A stretch of DNA of 64,000 nt, from contig OY762936.1 in assembly GCA_963666935.1 (NCBI GenBank), positions 1,364,001 through 1,428,000 of the forward strand, given 5' to 3'. A program made the position numbers and the translations under genes. This DNA is from G963666935 sp963666935 (lineage in GTDB: Bacteria; Bacillota; Clostridia; Christensenellales; CAG-138). The notes beneath the pieces were generated by a model, which made no database searches, was not told the origin of the DNA, and saw only the letters and a program-made list of their open reading frames with translations. Each line of letters opens with the position of its first letter. Position 1 is the first letter of the stretch. Below are positions 1 through 8,065 of the stretch, in pieces.

Positions 1-1
1 T

Positions 2-310
2 ATCAAGATTGGACTGGAGGTCTTGACCACCTCCGTCAAGAATTTGATCGACACATCTGTTGACGATGAGGTCGTTAATGAAATCTATGAAACCAGCAGG
101 AATTTTGAAGGCGTGGAAGATGTCATCGATATCAAAACCCGTCACTTTGGCCATCGGTTCTATGCCGAAATTGTAATCGGATGTAAACATACCCTTTCTC
201 TGGAAGAAGGGCACCAGATTGCGGAAGCGCTGCATGAACAGCTGGAAGAAGATTTACCGAATGTCAAGCACGTCTTTGTCCACGTGGATCCAATCTGCAT
301 TGAAAACTGA
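2..310 (+). CDS. Cation diffusion facilitator (CDF) metal efflux protein, C-terminal part only
   Basis: The reading frame is open from the first bases of the window, so the membrane part of this protein lies upstream and only about 102 residues are visible. The visible part has the size and look of the cytoplasmic C-terminal domain of CDF transporters (FieF/YiiP/CzcD type): a beta-alpha-beta fold with a histidine in KTRHFGHRF, a stretch resembling EIVIGCKHTLSL, an amphipathic helix (EGHQIAEALHEQLEEDLP) and a final strand VKHVFVHVDP. In the family this domain dimerises and binds regulatory Zn, Co or Ni while the missing six-helix domain exports the ion against protons. The exact metal cannot be told. 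A start inside the window (TTG at 23) is possible only on paper; the homologous sequence runs upstream of it. Confidence 0.8.
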   Translation: MKIGLEVLTTSVKNLIDTSVDDEVVNEIYETSRNFEGVEDVIDIKTRHFGHRFYAEIVIGCKHTLSLEEGHQIAEALHEQLEEDLPNVKHVFVHVDPICIEN

Positions 311-359
311 GAACGCACGATGAGGGGTTTGCCTCAGGCAACTTAAATCATTGTACAAA

Positions 360-388
360 TTGACATACAATTACTAAGCTAATATATA
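360..388 (+). promoter_or_regulatory. Candidate sigma-A promoter for ABC operon
   Basis: TTGACA at 360-365 and TATATA at 383-388 are separated by 17 bases. It is the best promoter match between the CDF gene and the ABC operon, and would give a leader of roughly 300 nucleotides. A second TTGACA at 390 with a poorer -10 lies just downstream. Confidence 0.4.
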
Positions 389-560
389 CTTGACAGAAAT
401 TGATTACCAGTATAGGACAACCCAATGCTGGGGGGATAAAATCCTCCGCCACCCCGAAAAAGTAAGTAAATGTTACTTGTTCCAAGCTATGACTCTCTCC
501 TAAAACAATACCAAATGTCAGTTTAGAATTTTGGCTTCACGAAAAGAAAATTAGTTTAAT

Positions 561-612
561 TGAATAAACGAACAAACTTCAGTGCGTTTGAATAAACGAA
601 CAACTTCAGTGC
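561..612 (+). repeat. Tandem direct repeat, two copies, period 28
   Basis: Copy 1 (561-585) and copy 2 (589-612) share the core TGAATAAACGAAC and the tail CTTCAGTGC and differ by one A. They lie 80-130 bases before the start of the substrate-binding protein gene. They may be a local duplication or a pair of regulator-binding sites. Confidence 0.75.
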
Positions 613-692
613 TTTTAACAAAATATTAGGATGGTTTACCTGAATAAGGTTAATCATAAATAAACCAATTATTAAATTAGGAGGAACATCAA

Positions 693-2270
693 ATGAAAAA
701 GAGAGTTGCTATCATAGCGCTGTGCCTACTGTTGGTGGCCACAGGCGTGCTGAGCGCTTGCTCCCAGCCCGCCGCAACCCCTACTGGCACGGCTGCAGCA
801 ACAACTGCACCGGCTACTCAGGCCCCGGAAGCAACATCCGCCGAGCCCAAAATCTTCAAGACGGTTGAATCGTTCCCGTATGCAACCCTTGATCTACAAA
901 TTGACTATAATGCATGGCATAACCAGTTCTACGGTCTTTCAGAGTCCTTGTTCAAGATTAACGAGGATCTCTCCATCACTCCCTGGCTGGCTGAAGGCAT
1001 GGATATCGCCGAGAATGTTGCTACGATAACTTTGAAGGATGGCATCTGCTTCTCCACCGGTGACCCTGTCACATCTGAAAAGGTTGTGAAGAGCCTTCAG
1101 AGGCTTATGGAAAAGAACAGCAGATTTGCATTTATGGCGGATTGGACCTTCGAAACCCCGGATGACAAAACTCTGGTAATTACCACTCCCACCGCGTATC
1201 CGGCGATTCTTAACGATCTTGCGAACGCCGAAACGGGCATTGTTGACGTTGATGCCACAACCGATTTCGACAACAACCCGATTTGCACCGGACCTTTCGT
1301 AGTGGACACGTTTGTTCCCAAGGGCGATCTTTCCGTCAAGCGCAATGACAATTATTGGGGCGGAGAAGTCAAACTCGATGGCGCTGTGTTCTATGCGATG
1401 GGCGATGAAGCGGCAAAGCTCCTTGCAATGCAGAACGGCGAAATCGACGGTTATGTTGATATCGCTATCGCTTCTAAAGAAATCTATGAGGCTGAACCCG
1501 ATAAGTACGTGGTCACTACAGTTCCCACCCAGAGAAGGACGTTTGCCCTTATTAATTCGGAAAAAGTTCCGGACAGCGTTCGTGAAGCTATCTGCCTTGG
1601 CGTTGACAGGGATACCATCGCGGCGTATTTGGGCGGCCTCGTGTCCCCCGCAACCGGAGCCTTTAATACAGATGCTCCCTACGGCAAAGCGACTGGCCCG
1701 GCCACTGATGTTGCAAAGGCCAAACAGGTGCTTGAAGCGGATGGGTATACCCTTAACACTGCAACTAAGCTTTACGAGAAGGATGGCAAGCCTCTCTCCG
1801 TCACCATTTCCTGCTATGCAAAGCGTTCCATTGATACGATTGCGGTTGTTATGCAGGAACAGCTGATCGCATTGGGCATCGGCGCAGAGATAGCTCTTGT
1901 GGATGATCCGGAAGCTACCTACATTACCAACAAGGATTTCGATATCGGTTTCTATAGCATGATTACCGATAAGACCGGCGAATCCTTCACCTTCATGAGT
2001 GGCGCGATTCGGGAGGGTTCGTACCTTGATGTCTGCGGATTTAACGATCCGGATACGGATGCTATGATTCAGCAGGTCAGAGTTGAGGTTGATGCTGCGA
2101 AGCGTGCCGAACTCACGAATCAGATCATGGAAAAATATTACGCGTCTTATGATTGCATGTTCCTCGTAACCTACAACAAGAACTGTGTTCTCAGAGTCGG
2201 TGCTTCCGGGCTGAATGAGATGCACCCGCTGGGATTCTATGGTATCAGTGCTATCACTGACGTGCAGTAA
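693..2270 (+). CDS. ABC transporter substrate-binding lipoprotein, peptide/nickel family (SBP_bac_5)
   Basis: This 525-residue protein is the extracellular receptor of a Dpp/Opp/Nik-type importer. It starts with a lipoprotein signal (hydrophobic core followed by lipobox LSAC, Cys23 being the lipidated residue), then a Thr/Ala/Pro-rich linker to about residue 50, then a family 5 solute-binding domain. Typical SBP_bac_5 features are a segment like LTIKLKDGICFSTGDPVTSEKV (here TLKDGICFSTGDPVT) and CTGPFVVDTFVPKG. It is preceded by a strong ribosome binding site (AGGAGG, 7 bases before ATG 693). Two permeases and two ATPases follow at 2367-5846. The family takes up peptides, nickel or nickel chelates; the ligand cannot be read from sequence, but the neighbouring nickel-pincer locus makes nickel worth testing. 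Confidence 0.9.
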   Translation: MKKRVAIIALCLLLVATGVLSACSQPAATPTGTAAATTAPATQAPEATSAEPKIFKTVESFPYATLDLQIDYNAWHNQFYGLSESLFKINEDLSITPWLAEGMDIAENVATITLKDGICFSTGDPVTSEKVVKSLQRLMEKNSRFAFMADWTFETPDDKTLVITTPTAYPAILNDLANAETGIVDVDATTDFDNNPICTGPFVVDTFVPKGDLSVKRNDNYWGGEVKLDGAVFYAMGDEAAKLLAMQNGEIDGYVDIAIASKEIYEAEPDKYVVTTVPTQRRTFALINSEKVPDSVREAICLGVDRDTIAAYLGGLVSPATGAFNTDAPYGKATGPATDVAKAKQVLEADGYTLNTATKLYEKDGKPLSVTISCYAKRSIDTIAVVMQEQLIALGIGAEIALVDDPEATYITNKDFDIGFYSMITDKTGESFTFMSGAIREGSYLDVCGFNDPDTDAMIQQVRVEVDAAKRAELTNQIMEKYYASYDCMFLVTYNKNCVLRVGASGLNEMHPLGFYGISAITDVQ

Positions 2271-2366
2271 GATCTGCTGATCACCGTCGTTTGTAACGAC
2301 AAGAGTTTAATAGGGGCGGTATAATCATACCGCCCCATACAATATGAAAGAACGGAGTGCCGAAAA

Positions 2367-3296
2367 GTGCTTAAATACATTGGGAAAAGACTGCTAAACC
2401 TAATACCGATTCTTCTCATACTAACATTTCTTGTCTATGTACTCGTTTATCTGACGCCTGGAGATCCGGCTCTCAAAAAGCTTACATCACAGGGAACGAT
2501 TATTACTGAGGAAATATTGGAAAAAGAGCGTGAAAGTATGGGGCTTAACAGACCGTTTATGGTCCGTTATATTGATTGGTTAATAAATGTTGTGCAGGGA
2601 GATTTTGGCAATTCTTATGTCGATAATACGCCAATTCTGCCTAAGATTATGCTAGGACTCGGGTATACACTAACGCTGGCGTCTGCAAGTCTTGTTGTGG
2701 CAATCGTGATAGCCATTCCGATTGGAATTTTGACAGCGGTCAGGAAAGATGGATTATTTGATAATATCACGAAGGTCTTGACCTTTACCGGTAATGCATT
2801 GCCACACTTCCTTCTTTCACTGGCTCTTATGTACTTTTTCTGCATAAAAATGAGGCTGTTCCCGGTAATCGCACAAGGAAGTGTCCAAGGACTATTCCTG
2901 CCGACCATGGCTTTGGCGATCCCTATGGCATCCAAATTTACGCGTCAGACGCGAGCAGACGTTTTGTGTCAGCTCAATGAAGAATACGTGATCGGCATGC
3001 ATGCGCGCGGCGTCAAACAGCGTTTGATCATGTATAATAACGTGTTGCATAATGCCTTAGGAGCCATCATTACGATTATTTCTCTACAGGTCAGGACGCT
3101 CATAGGCGGCAGCATTGTTATCGAAACGATATTCCGTTGGCCCGGTGTGGGTTCTTTGATAATGGGTTCAATAAACACGCAAGACTTCCCGGCTATTCAA
3201 GGTACAGTCCTTATTCTGGCAACACTCCAGGTTCTTGTCAACCTGGTTACAGATATAAGCTATTGTATGATTGACCATCGTATTGAACTGGAGTAG
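2367..3296 (+). CDS. ABC transporter permease, DppB/NikB type
   Basis: This 309-residue integral membrane protein is the first permease of the peptide/nickel importer. It opens with the usual first helix (GKRLLNLIPILLILTFLVYV), followed by the conserved periplasmic PGDPA motif near residue 32, and has about six membrane segments. The EAA loop that contacts the ATPase lies around residues 200-225 (EYVIGMHARGVKQRLI). The start is GTG at 2367 with GGAG 9 bases upstream. It sits 96 bases after the binding protein gene and 8 bases before the partner permease. The short gap before it (2271-2366) has an imperfect hairpin (GGCGGT/ACCGCC, 2315-2335) that could partly attenuate transcription beyond the binding protein gene, a common device in such operons. 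Confidence 0.9.
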   Translation: MLKYIGKRLLNLIPILLILTFLVYVLVYLTPGDPALKKLTSQGTIITEEILEKERESMGLNRPFMVRYIDWLINVVQGDFGNSYVDNTPILPKIMLGLGYTLTLASASLVVAIVIAIPIGILTAVRKDGLFDNITKVLTFTGNALPHFLLSLALMYFFCIKMRLFPVIAQGSVQGLFLPTMALAIPMASKFTRQTRADVLCQLNEEYVIGMHARGVKQRLIMYNNVLHNALGAIITIISLQVRTLIGGSIVIETIFRWPGVGSLIMGSINTQDFPAIQGTVLILATLQVLVNLVTDISYCMIDHRIELE

Positions 3297-3304
3297 GTGA
3301 TAAC

Positions 3305-4138
3305 ATGAAAAAAAAGAAGATTTCGTTAACTACAAAATTAAAAAGGAAAATGATGGTGTTCGCGGTATTGACGGCGATAATCATTCTGATCAGCTTGCTC
3401 GCTCCGGTTCTCATGCCGCATGATCCTTATAAAACAAACCCGCTTACAATGAAACAGGCTCCAAGCGCCGAACACATATTTGGTACGGATTATCTTGGCC
3501 GCGATGTTTTTTCACGCGTATTGCTAGGTGCACGAACCTCAATATTCGCAACGCTGTTATTGATTGTAATTTCATTTGTAGTAGGAACTACGATCGGTAT
3601 CATCTGCGGATATTACGGCGGTGTAGTTGATAATATTCTGATGCGAATCACAGATATACTTCTTTCGCTCCCTCAGCTGGTTGTTGCCATCGCGGTGGCC
3701 GGCATCCTGGGCGGAAGTCTAAGAAACGCATTGATCGCGATCGGTATTACCAGCTGGACGACTTACGCGAGGCTTGCACGAAGCCATACCATGAGAATCA
3801 AGAATTTACCATATATTGGTTCTGTAAGAATGACCGGATGCGGAGATTTGCATATTCTTCTGAAGCATGTCTTCCCAAACCTGATCGGATCAATGCTGGT
3901 AAATGCAACGCTTGAACTTGGTATTACCATGATCAGTATTGCCGGCCTTTCCTTCCTTGGTCTTGGCGTAGCGCCGCCTGCTGCAGAGTGGGGTTCCATG
4001 GTAAGCGAAGGCAGAGCATATCTGCAGTTGGCGCCCTGGACCGTGTTCGCGCCGGCCGGAGCCATGCTTCTGACAGTTATGCTGTTCAACTATTTTGGCG
4101 AATGTGTTTGCGACTGGGCAAACAAAAATGAGGTGTGA
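3305..4138 (+). CDS. ABC transporter permease, DppC/NikC type
   Basis: This 277-residue permease pairs with the DppB-type protein. It has a basic N-terminus, a first membrane helix (about residues 17-37), the family signature HIFGTDYLGRDVFSR (residues about 57-71) and five further helices. The EAA loop contains RMTGCGDLHILLKHVFPN. The gene begins 8 bases after the preceding stop, and its last codons carry the GAGGTG ribosome binding site of the next gene, so translation is coupled. Confidence 0.9.
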   Translation: MKKKKISLTTKLKRKMMVFAVLTAIIILISLLAPVLMPHDPYKTNPLTMKQAPSAEHIFGTDYLGRDVFSRVLLGARTSIFATLLLIVISFVVGTTIGIICGYYGGVVDNILMRITDILLSLPQLVVAIAVAGILGGSLRNALIAIGITSWTTYARLARSHTMRIKNLPYIGSVRMTGCGDLHILLKHVFPNLIGSMLVNATLELGITMISIAGLSFLGLGVAPPAAEWGSMVSEGRAYLQLAPWTVFAPAGAMLLTVMLFNYFGECVCDWANKNEV

Positions 4139-4140
4139 TT

Positions 4141-5088
4141 ATGGCAGATAAATTACTTGAAATAAACAACCTCACTGTTACCTATGGTGCTTTTAAGATC
4201 ATAACCGAAGTGTCAATTTCATTGAAGCCCGGCGAAATCGTATGTATCGCGGGCGAATCAGGCTGCGGCAAATCCACGCTTATCAAGGCCATCCTCGGGA
4301 TCAAGCAGCTGGGTGCACAGATTACAGAAGGCAAAGTTATCCTTGATGGCAGAGATATTACAAGGATCGGAGTCGAAGAAAGGCGTCAGATACTCGGTAC
4401 ACAGATCAGTTATGTGCCACAGAATACCAGAGGCTCCTTCAATAACATCAGATCCTATGACGCGCAGTACAGGGAATCAATGGTCAGCCACGGAATTACA
4501 TTCGATCGTGAAGCTGCGAAAAAGATGTTTAAACGGCTGAACTTCCCGGACACAGATAGACTGCTGCAATATCAGCCTTGGGAGATGTCGGGCGGCATGA
4601 ACCAGCGTATGGCGGTAGGCTTGGCAGTTCTGCAGAAGCCAAAGCTTATGCTTTGTGATGAAGCGACATCCGTGCTTGATGTGACGTCACAAAAGGAAGT
4701 TATTGACGAGCTGTCGTTGCTGAGAAATGAATTAGGGTGGTCAATCCTGTTTATCACCCACAACCTTGGAGTTGCCTCGCATATTGCCGATAAACTGGGC
4801 GTTATGTATGCCGGCAGAATGGTGGAATATGGAGATATCAGAAAGGTTCTGGATGACCCCATTCATCCCTATACGAGAAACCTTCTCGCCGCCATTCCGG
4901 GCAAAGATAGGAAACTGCCTACTGGCCTCGAAGGCCGTCCTCCTCTCGATGGCGCAGAGTGGACAGGTTGTAACTTTGTACCGAGGTGCAAATACGCTTG
5001 CGAAGCCTGCAAGACAAAGAAGTACAGCCTCGATGAGATTGAACCCGGCCATTGGGTAAGCTGTGCGGAAGGGAGGGGACAGAAATGA
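4141..5088 (+). CDS. ABC transporter ATP-binding protein, DppD/NikD type
   Basis: This 315-residue cytoplasmic ATPase powers the importer. Visible motifs are Walker A GESGCGKST, the ABC signature MSGGMNQRM, Walker B LMLCDEATS and the switch histidine in LFITHNLG. The C-terminus has the oligopeptide-transporter extension with several cysteines (WTGCNFVPRCKYACEAC), which in relatives can hold an Fe-S cluster. ATG 4141 is preferred over the overlapping GTG at 4135, because GAGGTG lies 5-6 bases before the ATG. The gene ends in an ATGA overlap with the second ATPase. Confidence 0.9.
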   Translation: MADKLLEINNLTVTYGAFKIITEVSISLKPGEIVCIAGESGCGKSTLIKAILGIKQLGAQITEGKVILDGRDITRIGVEERRQILGTQISYVPQNTRGSFNNIRSYDAQYRESMVSHGITFDREAAKKMFKRLNFPDTDRLLQYQPWEMSGGMNQRMAVGLAVLQKPKLMLCDEATSVLDVTSQKEVIDELSLLRNELGWSILFITHNLGVASHIADKLGVMYAGRMVEYGDIRKVLDDPIHPYTRNLLAAIPGKDRKLPTGLEGRPPLDGAEWTGCNFVPRCKYACEACKTKKYSLDEIEPGHWVSCAEGRGQK

Positions 5089-5846
5089 GCGAAACTCCTT
5101 TGTTGGAATTAAGAAATATTGCCAAGTCCTATGGCAAGAGAAAGCAACGCAGAGAGATCATGAGCGATATCAATATCTCCCTTAACGAAGGTGAAGTTTT
5201 AGGGCTGATTGGAGAGTCGGGCTGCGGGAAGTCGGTGCTTTTAAACCTCATTGCCTGCCTTGAACCTGTTGACAGAGGCCAGCTCCTCTTCAAGGGAGAG
5301 GATTACACGGGCAAAAAGCCTAGGGATATCTGCCGCTGGTTCCAGGTGATTTTTCAGGATTCAGAGGCGGCATTCGATCCTCGAATGACCATCAGGCAGT
5401 CCATGCATGAAAACCTCAAGCTGTTGGCAGGCGATACGTCCGATGCGGATCGAAGGATCAATGAAATGGTGCAGCTGATGGGCCTTGCGTCTGAGCTGGC
5501 AGACAGATATCCAAGGCAGCTTTCGGGCGGTCAGGTTCAGCGTATGGCCATAGCCCGCGGCCTTGTTACCGAGCCGAATATGATACTTTGCGATGAAATC
5601 ACGTCGGCTCTGGATGTTTCGGCGCAGGCAATGATTCTTCAGTATCTGTATAAGCTGCGCATCAAGCGCGGATTGACTATGATATTCGTCTCTCATGATA
5701 TGGCGCTGTGTTCTACGTTCTGTGACAGAATGGCCATTATGAAGGATGGTAAGATCGTTGAGATCGGAACGCCCGATCAAATTATGGATCACCCGCAACA
5801 TGACTATACAAAACTGCTGCTGGATGCCGTACTTTATGTAAAGTAA
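5085..5846 (+). CDS. ABC transporter ATP-binding protein, DppF/NikE type
   Basis: This is the second ATPase of the importer, 253 residues. Walker A is GESGCGKSV, the signature is LSGGQVQRM, Walker B is MILCDEITSALD and the H-loop is IFVSHDMA. It lacks the C-terminal Cys-containing extension of DppD/OppF proteins, as NikE-type ATPases do. The start chosen is ATG 5085, which overlaps the preceding stop (ATGA) and has GGGAGGGG just upstream; the frame could be extended to 5052 but without a ribosome binding site. A strong terminator follows. Confidence 0.88.
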   Translation: MSETPLLELRNIAKSYGKRKQRREIMSDINISLNEGEVLGLIGESGCGKSVLLNLIACLEPVDRGQLLFKGEDYTGKKPRDICRWFQVIFQDSEAAFDPRMTIRQSMHENLKLLAGDTSDADRRINEMVQLMGLASELADRYPRQLSGGQVQRMAIARGLVTEPNMILCDEITSALDVSAQAMILQYLYKLRIKRGLTMIFVSHDMALCSTFCDRMAIMKDGKIVEIGTPDQIMDHPQHDYTKLLLDAVLYVK

Positions 5847-5862
5847 AAAAACCACATAATAT

Positions 5863-5905
5863 GGAACAGGCTAAGAATCTATAACAGCCTGTTCCATTTT
5901 TATTT
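5863..5905 (+). terminator. Intrinsic terminator of the first ABC operon
   Basis: A 10-base-pair stem (GGAACAGGCT/AGCCTGTTCC, 5863-5872 with 5886-5895) is followed directly by a T-rich tract. It closes the five-gene importer operon. Confidence 0.88.
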
Positions 5906-5926
5906 AACAGAAAGGACGATAACAAC

Positions 5927-6091
5927 ATGAAAGACAAGAAAGAGAAAAAGAAAAACGAAGTAGAGTGTGAATTATGCGAAAAGTTCAGGAAAGGCATTAA
6001 TGAAGCGACAGATATTGATTCTATATTTGGAACAGATGAAGAAAAAGACCATGAGACGTCCGAGACGGTAGAGGACCATGGTGATGAATAA
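5927..6091 (+). CDS. Small charged protein, unknown function
   Basis: An ATG with AAAGGA about 10 bases upstream opens a 54-codon frame directly after the terminator. The protein is lysine-rich at the N-terminus, has one CxxC pair (Cys14 and Cys17, CELC), and is strongly acidic at the C-terminus. There is no signal peptide or membrane segment. CxxC in such a small protein hints at metal or thiol chemistry, in keeping with the metal-related surroundings, but no family is recognised. It may instead be non-functional, since it borders a decayed gene. Confidence 0.4.
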   Translation: MKDKKEKKKNEVECELCEKFRKGINEATDIDSIFGTDEEKDHETSETVEDHGDE

Positions 6092-6127
6092 AGGCCAAAT
6101 CGCCTACATTGGACGACAATGAGATGA

Positions 6128-6385
6128 ATGCCCCTAAAGGGCAGAAGTAGCTTTTACCATTGTCCGGGTCGCCTCTGGATTCGTCTATGCCTTGGCATTG
6201 CGCACAGGCTCACCACCATCCAGAATGCCGATTGTATTCTGGTAATGCAGGGTGACCACATTGTGCGGGGAACCAATTACGAGCTGCTTAATGAGCACGG
6301 CGCGTACCGTTTTATGTATTGTGCTCAATTTTCCGGCAATGACGGGGGAGAAGGATGCAAGGCAAAATGGGGAGGCAATTTATAA
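6128..6385 (+). pseudogene. Relic of an ABC exporter (C-terminal end of the ATPase domain)
   Basis: Residues from about 23 of this frame read IAHRLTTIQNADCILVMQGD followed by a segment like HIVRGTNYELLNEHGAYRF. That is the H-loop and tail of a fused membrane-ATPase exporter (ABCB/MsbA type). Everything before the H-loop, including the membrane domain, Walker A, signature and Walker B, is missing, and the first 20 residues do not match. It is therefore the stub of a deleted gene, with homology at about 6190-6345. The second importer cassette in this window (18.3-26.7 kb) carries intact exporter-fold genes at the same relative place, so this cassette probably once did too. Confidence 0.75.
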
Positions 6386-6470
6386 TACGCACATTTTATT
6401 CACGAACAATTGGGATTCACTTAAAAAAGATGGAATCAGTAATCTATATAGCAAAATGTGAGGATGTCTC

Positions 6471-6499
6471 TTGATTCGCGCTCCTGTTTGGGTTAAAAT
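6471..6499 (+). promoter_or_regulatory. Sigma-A promoter of the LarA-like operon
   Basis: TTGATT (6471-6476) and TAAAAT (6494-6499) are spaced by exactly 17 bases, about 54 bases before the first gene of the five-gene operon that starts at 6553. It lies just downstream of the ABC exporter relic. Confidence 0.55.
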
Positions 6500-6552
6500 G
6501 ATCGTTGGATCGGTGCTCCGGTACCAACCTAAATCCATACGGAGGCGAAAAC

Positions 6553-6915
6553 ATGGAACAGGAATATATCATTGCTCACGCGGATAAGTCTGTGCTGAAA
6601 ATATCGGGATTGCACGTGAAGGGCTTGAATACCAAAGAGCTTGAGCAGATTCTCATGAAAAAGCTGCATACCACGGTGCGTGTCATTGGCGTTACCGGTG
6701 ACGGCGTGGAAATGGACGTTTATGATATTGAGCCGGAAAATGTTCGCAAGAATGCGCAAGGATTGATTGAAATAGCCTCCCTTGCGGAAGGAATTACTGT
6801 AACAGATATTGTAAAGCTTTCTTGCAGCGAGAAAATCGTAGATGTTGAATATTCACAGATTCCGGATCAGCCGATTTCCGACTGTGCACGGGAAAGGTGG
6901 ATGAAGCGCCCATGA
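6553..6915 (+). CDS. Unknown protein, first gene of the LarA-like operon
   Basis: This is a 120-residue soluble protein with no signal peptide or membrane segment. I do not recognise the family. It looks like a small alpha/beta protein: an amphipathic helix NTKELEQILMKKLHTTVRVI, then strands and a second helix ending in an ITVTDIVKLSCSEKIVDVEY segment. ATG 6553 is preceded by GGAGGCG with ideal spacing; the frame could extend to 6505 without support. It overlaps the next gene by an ATGA, so the two products are probably made together. Its position implies a role linked to the molybdopterin-binding-fold protein and the LarA-like enzyme. No function is assigned. Confidence 0.75.
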   Translation: MEQEYIIAHADKSVLKISGLHVKGLNTKELEQILMKKLHTTVRVIGVTGDGVEMDVYDIEPENVRKNAQGLIEIASLAEGITVTDIVKLSCSEKIVDVEYSQIPDQPISDCARERWMKRP

Positions 6916-7439
6916 ACGCAGTCTATATACTGCCCACTGGGGATGAAATTCAAAATGGTGTAGTACTGGATCTGGACTCGCCCGAAATCATGGGCCAAAT
7001 CGTCCGCGCATATCCAAAGGCTCAGGTAACCCGGCTCTGCCCGCTGGTGGATGAAGAGGACGCGATTCTCAACAAAATACAGGAGATTGCCGCGCTTTCG
7101 CCCGATCTCATCGTGCTGATCGGCGGAAGCGGCGGCGGCCATAGGTTCAGCAGCACGTTGGGCAAGGACTTTACCCATTCTGCGCTGGAGCGCTATCTGG
7201 ATCAAAAGTGCTCCCGTGAAATTTACGGCAAGAACGGGCATCTGTGGTGCAAGCTCATCTGTGGCAAAAAAGGCGATACATTGATCGTCAATGTCCCAGG
7301 ACCCTATCAGGAAGCCAAGGCGGCTGCAGAGGCCTGCTTGAAAGCGCTGACGGAAGGCTGTGGCGTGGAAGAAATCAGCCGGGCCATGGCAGAAGCGGTC
7401 TACGCCCAATATCCTGCCGGCGCGGTCAAAACACTGTGA
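6912..7439 (+). CDS. Molybdopterin-binding-fold protein (MoaB/MoeA-like domain)
   Basis: This 175-residue protein resembles a free-standing MoCF/MoaB-like domain, as found in Mog, MoaB, MoeA and CinA. It has an initial strand with LPTGDEI (compare STGDEL in MoeA), a middle PDLIVLIGGSGGGHR segment in the place of the family's GGTG loop, and a late VNVPGPYQEAK turn. In the family the domain binds molybdopterin or adenylylated pterin, but the acidic residue normally found after the GG(T/S)G loop is not obvious, so another nucleotide-like ligand is possible. The ATG overlaps the previous stop (ATGA) and the next gene overlaps this one (GTGA). Because its neighbours belong to nickel-pincer metabolism, a link to that mononucleotide cofactor is a reasonable inference but is unproven. 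Confidence 0.7.
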   Translation: MNAVYILPTGDEIQNGVVLDLDSPEIMGQIVRAYPKAQVTRLCPLVDEEDAILNKIQEIAALSPDLIVLIGGSGGGHRFSSTLGKDFTHSALERYLDQKCSREIYGKNGHLWCKLICGKKGDTLIVNVPGPYQEAKAAAEACLKALTEGCGVEEISRAMAEAVYAQYPAGAVKTL

Positions 7440-8020
7440 ATACCACCTATGAAAGCGTTGCCGTCCGGCTGGCCACGGAAGAAGGAATTCCAATGGCCGT
7501 GGGCGGCATCTGCCGCTTTGGGGCCGGTGCATATTGGCGGGAGCGGTTTCTTGCGCTTAAAACACTGCGGATGTCAGGTGACGATCTTTATACCATCGAT
7601 TATAATTTGGCCTGTGCAATACAGGCGCTTGCCGAAGATTCGCTGCTCATTGCCGGCGGAACACTTAATACGATGGCAGATCTTTCTTTAGGGGAAAGCA
7701 CTGGCGGCGTGTTAGGTTCCCCGCGGGAGACGATTGGTTCGTCCCCCAATACCTCGGAGAAACTGCCCGAAGGTTTCTCTCTTTATACGGTTCCGGGCGG
7801 GCCTGGTCTTGCAGCGCTGGCGGATGAAGCGGCTACAATGCGCGCCGCAATGGCCGTCAAAGCGCTGGGTAAAAACCTGTCGAACGCTGCAATTCTCAAT
7901 TGCATGCGTGCCGAGGGCATCGATACTTTCCTCCTGGTCTTTGACGGCAGCGGTCCACAGGCGATAGGATTGCTGGTCGCGGGAAGCCGGGGGAAAACAG
8001 AGGCCATCTCTTTAAAATAG
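7436..8020 (+). CDS. Unknown protein co-transcribed with the LarA-like gene
   Basis: This is a 194-residue soluble protein of unrecognised family. Glycine-rich turns stand out (GGICRFGAGAYWRER, GESTGGVLGSP, TVPGGPGLAAL), suggesting a ligand-binding alpha/beta protein. The C-terminal part reads like a Rossmann-type half (DTFLLVFDGSGPQAIGLLVAG). The start is GTG 7436, overlapping the stop of the upstream gene; the long frame extending to 7244 is out-of-phase shadow of that gene. It ends 45 bases before the LarA-like gene. A role as partner or chaperone of that enzyme is inference from position only. Confidence 0.7.
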   Translation: MNTTYESVAVRLATEEGIPMAVGGICRFGAGAYWRERFLALKTLRMSGDDLYTIDYNLACAIQALAEDSLLIAGGTLNTMADLSLGESTGGVLGSPRETIGSSPNTSEKLPEGFSLYTVPGGPGLAALADEAATMRAAMAVKALGKNLSNAAILNCMRAEGIDTFLLVFDGSGPQAIGLLVAGSRGKTEAISLK

Positions 8021-8065
8021 GAGTAAATTTTCGGCCATTTGATCGATTTTGTGGAAGAGGTATAA

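Larger units (their letters stand above)
311..692. other. Intergenic leader region upstream of ABC operon, with tandem repeat
   Basis: About 380 bases with no convincing gene. It holds a possible sigma-A promoter (360-388), a second TTGACA at 390-395, a GC-rich imperfect hairpin around 427-456, a short inverted repeat AAGTAA/TTACTT (464-478), and a 28-base-period tandem repeat at 561-612. The length suggests that the peptide/nickel ABC operon starting at 693 has a long, possibly regulated 5' leader. It does not match any riboswitch class I can recognise. Confidence 0.5.

Noticed and set aside
939..2225. Long minus-strand open frame (428 codons) opposite the first substrate-binding protein
   Set aside because: It is fully antisense to a well-supported gene, has no ribosome binding site and resembles no protein; it follows from codon bias of the real gene.
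6867..7532. Minus-strand open frame of 221 codons opposite the molybdopterin-binding-like gene
   Set aside because: It is a shadow frame without start signals, opposite overlapping, well-coupled genes.
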